Positions 34,969 through 46,000 of a stretch of DNA of 64,000 nt are shown here, in pieces. Where the stretch lies: contig NW_024468912.1 of NCBI RefSeq assembly GCF_011745365.1, positions 2,294,001 to 2,358,000 on the forward strand, read 5' to 3'. The first letter of the stretch is position 1; each line of letters starts with the position of its first letter. This DNA is from Cryphonectria parasitica EP155 (lineage: Eukaryota; Ascomycota; Sordariomycetes; Diaporthales; Cryphonectriaceae). The position numbers and the translations under genes are program-made. The notes below the pieces were generated by a model that searched no databases, was not told the origin of the DNA, and saw nothing but the letters and a program-made list of their open reading frames with translations.

Positions 34969-35435
34969 TGTAATGAGCACTGCAGCAATCCGAAGATTCC
35001 AAAGTATACAAAGGGGGTTTATGCTAACAAGAGCAGTATTAAAGTGCTAAGTTCTTGAATACGGAACTGTACAAGTCTCAGTAAGCGATGCAAGTATTCA
35101 CTGCCTTTGGGGCTATCAGAATAGAAAGTAATCTGATACTTAGATTAACAACTGAAGAGCTATATACAAGATCTATCTAATAGGAATGAACGTGTTCTTT
35201 ATATATCCAGCTCTTCAGTTCTGTTAATAGTGTTAGTTGTTGGATTACTTGAATTATCTGAATAATTCAACTGATTCGGATTACTATGGATCAGCTGCTG
35301 ATTCATTCTGATCCTGTAACTCTAATTCTTGCTTATATAAGCCTTAATTCTTAAGATGTTGAATCCTTCTCTGTCTTTCGAATAGTTATTCCGAGCGTTC
35401 TAGCTGGTGATCTGCATGTTGAATGAGTTATAATA
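34969..35435 (-). repeat. E7 3' LTR
   Basis: TGTAATGAGCACTGCAGC to GAGTTATAATA, in the same subtype as the E3 LTRs (TCTGATCC, GTTGAATCC and TTATTCCGAGCG motifs in reverse). Confidence 0.95.
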
Positions 35436-35527
35436 TCATCTTCTTTCTATTGATTGTTATTTCTAATGATCTTCTGTAAGTATTCTAGCAAGTTCTTTGT
35501 ATATATAGTTATGCCTTTCTAATCGAG

Positions 35528-36174
35528 ATATTGAACAGAATTAACAAATTGTATTCTGATTGTTTAGTGAAAACTCAAGAGCGCTATTATCTTGCTAAGC
35601 TTATTTCTGTTTTTGATATTGAAATGTCTGCTTGTGCTTATTATTGAAAAACAGAAGCTTTCTGTTGTTTCGCTAAAAACTCTTCTTATTATGAGAAGTA
35701 TATTTCTCTAAATTAAAGCTGTAATACTAGCTGTTTCTTAGCTTCTGCTGGTTAGTTTCTTTGTTTCTTAGTATTCTTTGTGATTACTGATTTTCTTCTC
35801 TAGCAGGGCGTTTGATTTGTAAAAAGCGCAAGGTTTTGAGCGAGAAAGCTGAGGCAGAGTTGGCAAATGCTGCTGCTCTACAAGCCTTGCTAGCATTGCA
35901 AGCTTGTCTTGATTGTGTACGGAAATAGCGAAGGTTGTTGAAGGAATGTGCTACAGAAATGATTTGTTGTGGTTTCAATTTCTTAGAAGGGTTTGCTGAT
36001 GAGAAGAATTGCAGTCTTCGTGAAGAGGAAACTCGTCTGATATCTTAGAAACATCTTGAGGTTATTGACTGGAGTTCCTTGGCTCTTAATCCTAGCGTGT
36101 CTGGTTAGCTTTCCCTTCTGAAGAGTGAAACTGTAGCGCCTGATTCTCGTTCTGGAGCGGAGCGATCGTTCTAA
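35528..36174 (+). pseudogene. E7 antisense ORF (aORF) with 53-nt intron
   Basis: Exon 1 is 35528-35750 (223 nt, start ATA for ATG), the intron 35751-35803 and exon 2 35804-36174: 198 codons in total. Unspliced, the two parts are in different frames; splicing at GTTAGT...CTCTAG restores one frame. Exon 1 encodes an aromatic/Cys-rich segment (CACYY, FCCFAKNSSYYEKY, CNTSCF). Exon 2 encodes a basic start (ICKKRKVLSEKAEAELANAA), an Ala/Leu-rich helix, then VIDWSSLALNPS and GAERSF-stop. Only a few stops remain, all at CAG/TGG-type sites. The stop overlaps the pol stop (36171-36173) tail to tail. I do not recognise the protein. Confidence 0.78.
35751..35803 (+). other. Intron in E7 antisense ORF
   Basis: The donor GTTAGT, a TTACTGAT branch-like motif, the pyrimidine run TTTTCTTCT and a CTAG acceptor give 53 nt, phase 1. 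The corresponding intron in E3 (25045-25097) is also exactly 53 nt. It is oriented for splicing of the antisense transcript only, so it would survive in the sense genomic RNA. Confidence 0.75.
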
Positions 36175-39100
36175 GCGCTGGTTTTCCTTCTTTTCCAGTA
36201 CTCAGCTATCTTTTCTTAAGCATTTTCAACGTTTTCCTATAGTTCCCATGAATTTTCGCTTGCTGAGTAATCTTTTCATTTGATGAGGTATTCTCTCGTG
36301 TTGTCTGTGCTTCTGTGCTTAAGAATCTTCTTCATCTCATACTCTAGTTCGTTATTTTCTACTTCTGCTATATTATCCGCTAGTATTTTCTATGCTGCTG
36401 ATTCCAGCAGTAAGATGTGGAAAACTGAGTATATTCTCATCTTATAAGATAATGCTAACTCGTAGTTAACTGGAGAAATCTGTTGCAAGATTTTGAATAA
36501 TCCTAACTTCTTATAATCAAGTTTATTGCTGAGTTTAATTGTTTTGATATTTTTTCGAAGTAGATAGATCTTATCTTCCTCCTATAGAATTAATTTCTCA
36601 ATTCTTCTGAAATTTGTATAATGTACTATTCGTTCCTGAATAAATTATAATTCTAATCGGAGTTCTTTCTAAACTTTCTTAATCTTCTTAACTCTTTTGT
36701 TTGCAGCTTCTGCATCTATTTCTAGTAGTACTTTGTAATAAGCTGTTGGATTGTATTTATAGAGTATGAAGAATAGTAATTTCTTTGTTATACTTGTATC
36801 TGCACTGTTATAAGCAAACTATATAAGAAGCAACAGATTAATTCAGTTATTCTGTTCTTGATTAATATAGTATTAAAAATACTATTTAATAATCTGATTC
36901 ATTCTTTCTATCTATTTATCTGTTTACAAATAAAATGCTATAGATATTCTATAGTATATTCTGAGCTGTTTTATAAGCAAAGTTCAAAACTTTGAATTGA
37001 ACTTTTTATTTCTATTAGAGATTACTTTCTCTAGCATGCTATAGTTAGCAATAATCATTCTAAGGAATGTATATGCAAGTTCCTCTGCTATACTGCTTTT
37101 CTTATAAGAGAGAAAATAAGCATATTTGCTTAGTTTGCAAATTATTACTAGAATGCTATTATATTATATCTTAGTTAAGAGTTCTTATAAGAAAAATAGC
37201 TTAATAATGAAGTTTAAACTAATGAATTGCTAAATAGTTATAAATACTAATAAGAGATGCAGTAGTTTATAAAGCTTATATCTTTCTGCTTTATTCTTCT
37301 TGCAGCTATTGCATTGTTATAGAATATTCTCAATTCTTTTTCTAAAGCTTAATAAGTTCTAATATCTTTTAATGCATTTATAGATTGCTTTAACTCTTTA
37401 ATATCTATATGCTAGTATACTATATATATTCTTAATATAGTTATTTTGTTCGTTTAGAATTATTGATTCTGGATTCTTTTCTAAGAATTCAATTCTGAAA
37501 ATAGTATTCAGTTCTCTGTATGCATTAATAAGATTTCCTAACTTATTTTGAACAAAGATATTCTGTATATCTAAGAAATCTGCATTTCAATAGTTTGATC
37601 TTCTGCTAAGAGCATCTGCTCGTTCGTTTTCCAAGCTTTTGTAGTATATAATCTTGAAATCGAATTATAAAAGAAATTCTGCTTATCTAACTTATTGCTT
37701 ATTCAAAATCTTAGTTGTTATAAATATAATCAGATTCTTATAATCTGAGTAAATTATAATCGAATGCTATATACTAATAAAGTAGTATTGCTATTCTTCA
37801 AAAGCTTTTACTATTGCTATAAGCTTCTAATTAGAGATTCTGTAGTTAACTTCTAAGCTATTCAACTTCTTTGAGAAGTTGCTTATAATTCTTAGATATT
37901 CTTAATCATCTTGCTAGCTAAGTTGTTCTCCGAATGCATATTTCAATACATCAGTTTCAACTTCAAAGGATTTGTAAAGATCTGCTTCATATAGAACTGG
38001 TTCTGAGATAATATATCTGATAATCTTATTAAAAGCTTCTTATGCTTTGAAGATTTATTCGAAAGGCTATTCCTTTTTAGTAAGATTTGTAAGAAAATAT
38101 ACAATTCAGCTGTAATTCTTAATAAACTGCTTGTAGAAATTAATATATTCGAGAAAAGATCTAATATTCCTAATGTTTCTAAGAACTAGCTAATTTCTAA
38201 TAGCTTCTATCTTATCTTTCTATAGCTTAATACATTCTAGCTCGATTGTAAATCCGAGATAGTTAATCTTTTGTATATAAAAGTAACTCTTTGCGAGTTC
38301 CACAAGAAGTTTTACATTCTAAAGCATTTGCAATACTATTTCCATATATTTCTTATATTCTTTTAATATTCAAGAGTAAATAAGAATATCATTGAAATAA
38401 GCAATAACGAACTGATTCAGATGCTTGCATAGAACATAATTGATTATTTTCTGAAATGAAGCTGAAGCATTCATTAGATCAAAAAGCATAATCAAATATT
38501 CGTAGTATTCATAGCATATTCTGAAAGCAATTTTCCATTCTTCTCCTTTCTTTACTCTAATCAGATTATAAGCTTCTTTCAGATTCAGAACTATAAACCA
38601 CTATACTCCTTATAATCTATCTTATAATTCCTTAATAAATAGCAATGAATATCAGTTCTTAATTATAATATTATTAAGTTGCTTATAATTAATATATAGC
38701 TTAAGCTTGCTATTTTTCTTAAGTACAAATAGAATAAGATATTCTGCTAGTAATTGCAATGATTATATATATTCTTTCTTAAGATTCTCATCAAGATACT
38801 CTCTAAATGCCTCTAGCTATGCTTTATTTAGTCTATAGATAGAGAAGAATTTGAGCTGTTTCTCTTCTTATAGCAGGATCTCATAATTATATAGATTGTA
38901 TTCTAGCAATCCTATATCCAATTCTTCTTAGAACAGTTTCTTGAACTTGTAATATTCTTGTAGTATATTTGCGAGTATTGGTTCTGATTTCTGTGCTGTT
39001 TCTGCTATCTGAAGGAATAGTAGGTATTGTTGAGCATGCTTCTTTTCTGATAGCGTTTTCGAGAGCTTTAAGCGTTCGCTCCAGGCCAAACTGAGCGCTC

Positions 39101-41930
39101 GAGAGCTTGGTTTCGAGATTTTTCCCGTATGAGTTCACAATTCACATTCTGAAGCTTTTCCTTATTGCTTCGAAACGAACTGATTTGCTGAGAATCTTGC
39201 TTCTGTTGTTTTATTAACCTGTTAGCGCCCTAGCACTGTTTGGATTCGCTTATCACTAAATCCTTCTCTTTGAACTGCTAGCTCTGCTGGTTTGGAAGTA
39301 TATGGGAAGTTGTATAAAGCCTCTTTTTCTAAGTATTCTTCAATCACTAGCTTCAATTCTGCATTATTGATTGTAACTATCTCTTCTGGATACAGCTTGT
39401 TTCATGAGATCTAGCCAGTAGTCCAATCAATTCGAAGATTATACTTCTTAAGCTATAAAAGCTCTATAATCAGCTCATATTATACTGTATTCATAATATC
39501 AAAGAAAGCTCTAGTTATGCATTCTTGAATCAAAATAAGTAGATAATCAGTCTTCTTATTAATTATTCCTTGATTATATGCAACAGATTATTCTTTCACA
39601 GTGCTGAGAGTATATAAGCATCTCTTTCATTTCTATTATAGTTATGCTTAATTAATAATGTATGAGAATATAAAGTTTCTCTAAGCGCTACTATTCAATA
39701 GTATGCTATATTTATATTCTTAAATGTATATATCGAATTTGATATAAGCATAATCTGTTTTAGAAGCTTTACATAAGAATCGTTCTAATCTAATTATCTG
39801 CAGTTTCTTTATAAGCAATTCTGTTCTTTTGAATTCATTAAGAACTATTTATTCTTCTAAGCCTACTTTGCTGCTTCTCAAGCAAGCTTCTTAGCTTGCT
39901 TTTGCTCATATCATCATTATTCCTAGTTTTTCTTTTATTAATACTAGTTGCAAACCTTATTATTAATATAAATCATACAGAGCATTATTTTGCATTGCTA
40001 CTATTCTATTTCCTTATTCACATATTGCATAGAGCAATCATCTAATAGCCCGATATATACATTGTAGTATTGCTTATTGAGAATCTTTCTGAAGCGGAAT
40101 TCCTATTCTTTAACAGCTTGAAGGATTTATTCTAGTTCTCTAACAAGGAATCATTCGTATTGCACTTTCTCCAAGAAATGCATTCTATAGCTATAATAAG
40201 TGCAGAAGATTCATGTTAATTCGTAGTATAGATTGTAAAGTAAGCTAATTCGAGAATTCTTATCTTCTTATGCTTTAATATTTTGTAAGGGAATGCAGAT
40301 GAAAAGCTTCTCTAGCTCTATCTCATAAACAAGATATTCAATTCATATTATTTTCTTATTCTACTTAATGCTAAAGAGAAATCTTTCTTTAAGCTTATTA
40401 GATATATTATTTGCAAGAAGCTTCTGCAAGCTGCTAGATTATTTGCTCTAGCTTAATCCTTCTATTGCTTGAGAAGCATTCTCTATATTGCTTAGATATT
40501 CGTATCAGTAGCTAAGAAAGTATTATCTCTTATTCATATTCCTAATCATAGTACTTAGTATAAGCAATAAAGAACATTGAAGAGTATTGTTGCTAAGCTC
40601 TTCTTCCAATGCCTGAATACTCTGTTCTCTGATATCAGAGCAATCCGAGTTGCTACTCATAGAAATACTAAGCGTACACTCTCATTCTGCTATTGCTATT
40701 TATCTGCAGCACTTAGATTTCTGAGAGAATCATTCTAAACCTTCCTTACTCAAGAGATATATTAAGCAGTTATTATTATAGCAGAATATTCAGCTAAGAC
40801 TTCTATGATTAATAGAATCCAATACTTGCTCCAAGAGAGTATTATTGCTTAGTTGATTGGATTTCTATTATTAAGCAACATTTATCTAGCATTCTTTCTA
40901 AACTAATTGCTATTTGTTTTTCTAGAGCTGATAGCAGTTGCATACTATATATTCTTATTTATTATAGTTGTAACAAGTGATTTCATTCTTCTTGCTATAC
41001 TGCTTATTAGCTGCATTGAATTCTATGAAACCAGCATATATAATACTGCTTTGAGCTATACTGCTATATCAACTGCTATTCTTGTTTTGAAGTTTCTTGC
41101 TTATATTAGCTAGAAATCTTCAGATCTAACTTTCTCTCTTCTTAAACTTCTCTACTTATTATTCATACAGATGGTTATTAATGCGGATAGCTTGATTGAA
41201 GAACATTGCAAAGTTCTCCAGCTAATTCTGCTTAGAGATTTCATCTTTAACGTTGTTCTTGAGTTCTTTATAATAGTATTCCATAAGATTCTTATCTTCC
41301 TACAGAAGTTGTACTGAGAATTGCTTGAATCTAACTATATAAGCAGAAGCTGATTTAATCTGCTTGAGATTCATAAGCTGCTAAGCTATAGTGCATTTTT
41401 CGTTAGGATTATCAAAGGTTTTCTTAAAAGCTTTCTCAAAGCTTTTAAAAGAATCAAATATGCTCTTAATACTCTAGATATGTATATTGGAGTTGTTCTA
41501 ATACTTCAAGTAATTGTATAGAGAAGGCTTATATTAGATAAAAGCATTCTTTTCAAGATGAATTCCTGCAAGGATAACTTTCTCAGATTCCTTGATAAAC
41601 TGAGTCTTGTGATACAGGAAATACGCTCTGCAGTGAGTAAGGAATCCATGCAGCGTTTTCTGGTTGCTATTATACATAGCAAGCTTATTCATCTTATATA
41701 CTTTTCCAGCGCTACTAGTAGTTGCAGAAGTAAACTGCGCCTGCTAAGCTTATTAAGCTAGCTAAGCCTGTTAGTTAGCGATGATAGCGCTCTGAATCTG
41801 CTGTTGTTCATGCAGATTCTGAATATGCTGAATAAGCTGATATACCTAATTAATCAGTTCTTCCTAAATAGGAATGTATAAGAATGAAGAGATTTCTGGA
41901 GAAGCTATTATATTCTGTATTGCTTAAGAA
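36171..41930 (-). pseudogene. E7 gag-pol remains
   Basis: Read on the - strand: Gag with the knuckle at 40934-40975 (one Cys changed to Tyr), the RT active site at 38388-38399 reading YFND, and RNase H near 37480-37990. The integrase has its second Asp codon as AAT (37014-37016), and the chromodomain is at about 36200-36345 with IREYLIK-like strands readable. The pol stop TAG is at 36171-36173. Stops are fewer than in the other copies but still present in all domains. Confidence 0.9.
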
Positions 41931-41968
41931 AGTAATACTGAATTATTCTTGAACAAGAATTATCAAAA

Positions 41969-42435
41969 TGTAATAAGTACTGCAGCAATCCGAAGATTCC
42001 AAAGTATATAAAGAAAGTTTATGCTAACAAGAGCAGTATTAAAGTGCTAAGTTCTTAAATACAGAACTATACAAGTCTTAGTAAGCAATGCAAGTATTCA
42101 CTGCCTTTGGAGCTATTAGAGTAGAGAGTAATCTGATACTTAGATTAACAACTGAAGAGCTATGTATGAGATCTATCTAATGGGAATGAATATATTCTTT
42201 ATATATTCAGCTCTTCAGTTCTATTAGTAGTATTGATTATTGGATTACTTGGATTATCTGGGTAATTCAATTGATTCGGATTACTATGGATCAGCTGCTG
42301 ATCCATCCTAATCCTGTAATCCTAATCCTTGCTTATATAAGCCTTAGTCCTTGAGATGTTGAATCCTTTCCTGTCTTTCGAACAGTTATTCCGAGTATCC
42401 TGGCTGGTGACCTGCATATTAAATGAGTTATAACA
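41969..42435 (-). repeat. E7 5' LTR
   Basis: TGTAATAAGTACTGCAGC to GAGTTATAACA. Aligns base for base with the 3' LTR apart from G/A and C/T differences. Confidence 0.95.
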
Positions 42436-42473
42436 AAGTTCTTTGTATGCATAATCTTGCTTTCCTGATTGAG

Positions 42474-43094
42474 ATATTAAATAGAATTAACAAATCCTAT
42501 ATTCGCAAATCTTTTTCCATTCTAAAGAATATCTAAGATCGAGATCTCTTGATTTTCTGTTTCTTGGAAAATTTTATCAAGATGTTTATTTATTCCTATT
42601 GCAAGGATTATGATTTCGGATTCTGCAAGATATTTCCCGAAGATTCTTCTCATTGCATTGAATGCATTCGATTAAGCTGCTCTAAGTGCAATATCATAAG
42701 CTTTTCTCTCGAAGAGCTTTGCAATATCGCTATTTAATATCGAAAGTTAGAGAACGAGATTGAGAAGAAGGAAACTGAGCTTCTTCATCTATGCTAATAG
42801 AAGCGAATGTAATCCGAGAAGATGAAATGTGCTCTGCATTATAGTATTACTTGCATAAAGAAATTGAATTGTATGAAAGCTGAGAAAGCTAAGGCTGAGA
42901 GGATGCGTATTGCTACTGAAGTGCAGGCTATAGTAGCAGAGGAATCTGTTATTATAGCTAAGGATTCTTCTTTTAAAGGTTTTAACTGGAACTCTGTAGA
43001 TTTGGGAGGTTCTGTAGTAGATTAGTTAAGCTTTTTGGAAAGTGAGGTTTCCAAAGCTTCTGAATTTCGGTTTGGGGCGGAGCGATTGTTTTAG
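42474..43094 (+). pseudogene. E6 antisense ORF (aORF), intronless form
   Basis: A single frame of 207 codons from ATA (42474), with a few RIP-type stops; 42549-42737 and 42822-43022 are uninterrupted. The N-terminal part is aromatic and Cys-rich (YSYCKDYDFGFCK, CIECIRLSCSKCN). The middle is Lys/Glu-rich (RKLENEIEKKETELLHL), then KAEKAKAERMRIATEVQA. The C-terminus is FKGFNWNSVDLGG ... FLESEVSKASEF ... GAERLF-stop. The stop TAG 43092-43094 overlaps the pol stop 43091-43093. Its unspliced length equals the spliced length of the E8 copy. Function unknown. Confidence 0.75.
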
Positions 43095-46000
43095 GTACTA
43101 ATTTCTTTTCTTTTCTAATACTCAGCTACTCTTTCTTAAGCATTCTCAATATTCTCTTGTAATTCTCATGAATTTTTACTTGCTAAGTAATCTTTTCACT
43201 TAATAAGGTATTCTCTTGTATTATTTGTGCTTCTATACTTGAGAATTTTTTCTATTTCATATTCTAATTCATTATTTTCTACTTCTGCTATATTATTCAT
43301 TAGTATTTCCTATATTGCTAATTTCAGCAGTAAAATATGGAAAACTGAGTATATTCTTATCTTATAAGATAATGCTAACTTGTAATTAATTGGAGAAATC
43401 TATTATAAGATTTTAAATAATTCTAACTTCTTATAGTTAAGCTTGTTGCTAGATTTAGTTGTTTTAATATTTTTTTGAAGTAAATAAATCTTATCTTCCT
43501 TCTGTAGAATTAGTTTCTCAATCCTTTTAGAATTTGCATATTGCATTATTCATTCTTGAATGAATTGTAATTCTGATTAGAGTTTCTTCTGAACTTTCTT
43601 AATCTTCTTAATTCTTTTATTTGCAGCTTTTGCATCTGCTTCCAGTAATGCTTCGTAATAAGCTGTTAAGTTATATCTATAGAATATAAAGAATAATAAC
43701 TTCTTTATTATATTTATATCTGCGCTATTATAAGCAAACTATGCAAGAAGCAATAGATTAATCTAGTTATTTTATTCCTAATTAATATAATATTGAAGAT
43801 ATTATTCAATAATCTGATTTATTTTTTCTATTTATTTATCTATTTGCAAGTAAAATGCTATAGATATTCTATAGTATGTTCTAAGCTGTTTTATAAGTAA
43901 AGTTTAAAATTTTGAGTTAAACTTTCTATTTCTATTGAAGATTACTTCTTCTAGCATGCTATAATTAGCAATGATTATTCTGAGAAATGTATATGCAAGT
44001 TCTTCTGCTGTATTGCTTTTCTTATAAGAGAGAAAGTAAGCATACTTGCTTAGTTTACAAATTATTACTAAAATGCTATTATATTATATCTTAATTAAGA
44101 GTTCTTATAAAAAAGATAGCTTGATAATAAAATCTAGATTAATAGATTGCTAAATAGTTATAAGTATTAATAAGGAGTATAGTAATTCGTAAAGCTTATA
44201 TTTTTCTGCTTTATTCTTCTTATAGCTATTATATTGTTATAAAATATTTCCAATTTTTTTCCTAAAGTCTGATAGATTTCAGTATCTTTTAATGCATTTG
44301 TAGATTGCTTTAACTCTCTAATATTCATATGCTAATGCATTATATATATTCTTGATATAGTTATCTTATTCATCTAGAGTTATTAATTCTGAGTTTTTTT
44401 CTAAAGATTCAATTCTGAAAGCAGCATTCAGTTCTCTGTATATATTAATAAGATTTTCCAACTCGTTTTGAGCAAAGATGTTCTATATATCCAAGAAATC
44501 TGTATTTCAATAATCTGATTTTCTGCTAAGAATATTTACTTATTCGTTTTCTAAGCTTTTGTAATATATAATCTTGAAGTTGAACTATAAGAGGAATTCT
44601 GCTTATTTAATTTATTGCTTATTCAAAACCTTAGTTATTATGAATATAATTAGATTCTTATAATCTGAGTAAACTATAATTAGATATTATGCGCTAATAA
44701 AGTAGTATTATTACTTCTTGAAAGCTTTTATTATTACTATAAGTTTCTAATTAGAGATTCTATAGTTGATTTCCGAGCTATTCAACTTCTTTAAGAAGTT
44801 GCTTATAATTCTTAGATATTCTTATTCGTTTTGCTAGCTAAATTGTTCTCCGAGTATATATCTCGATATATTAGTTTCAATTTCAAAGGATTTGTAGAGA
44901 TCTGCTTTATATAGAACTAGTTCTGAGATAATATACTTAATAATCTCGTTAAAAGCTTCTTATACTTTGGAGATCTATTTGAAAGGCTGTTCTTTTTTGG
45001 TAAGATTTGTAAGAGAGTATGCAATTCAGCTATAATTTCTAATAAACTGCTTGTAGAAGTTAATGTATTCGAGAAAAAATCTAATATTCCTAATATTTCT
45101 AGGAACTAACTAATTTCTAATAGCTTTTACCTTGTTTTTCTATAGCTTAATACATTCTAGCTCAATTGTAAATCCAAGATAGTTAATCTTTTGTATATAA
45201 AAATAACTCTTTATAAATTCTATAAGAAGTTTTATATCTTGAAGCATTTGTAATACTGTTTTCATATATTCCTTGTATTCTTTAAATATTCGAGAGTAGA
45301 TAAGAATATTATTGAGATAGATAATAATAAACTGATCTAGATGCTTATATAGAATATAATTGATTATTTTCTAGAATAAAGCTAGAATATTTATTAAACT
45401 AAAGAGCATAACTAAATATTTATAGTATCTATAGTATATTCTGAAAGCAGTTTTCCATTCTTCTCCTTTTTTTACTCTAATTAGATTATAAGCTTCTTTT
45501 AAATCTAGAACTATAAATCATTATACTTCTTGCAGCTTATCTTGTAATTTCTTAATAAGTAGCAATAAATACTAGTTTTTAATTATAATATTATTAAGTT
45601 GCTTATAATTAATATATAATCTAAGCTTGCTATTTTTCTTAGATATAAACAGAATAGGATATTCTGCTAGTAATTGCAATGATTGTATATATTCTTTCTT
45701 AAGATTCTTATTAAGATACTTCTGAAGTATCTTTAGCTATATCTTGTTTAATCTGTAGATAGGGAAGAATTTGAGCTGTTTCCCTTCTTATAGCAGGATC
45801 TTGTGATTGTATAAGCTGTATTCTAGCAATCCTGTATTTAATTCTTTCTGGAATAGTTTCTTGAACTTGTAATATTCTTATAATATATTCGCAAGTATTG
45901 ATTCTGGTTTCTGTGCTGTTTCTGCTATCTAGAGGAATAGTAGATATTGTTAAGCATGCTTTTTTTCTAATAGCGTTTTCAAGAGCTTTGAGCGTTTGCT

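Larger units (their letters stand above)
34969..42435 (-). mobile_element. E7: complete minus-oriented Ty3/Gypsy chromovirus (innermost)
   Basis: A 7467-bp element with 467-bp LTRs at 34969-35435 and 41969-42435 and a perfect duplication AAGTT (34964-34968 and 42436-42440). It is nested in E6, which is nested in E5, which is in E4, so it is the youngest layer. It is the least mutated copy; LTR differences are transitions as expected for RIP. LTR subtype and antisense ORF match E3. Confidence 0.96.
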
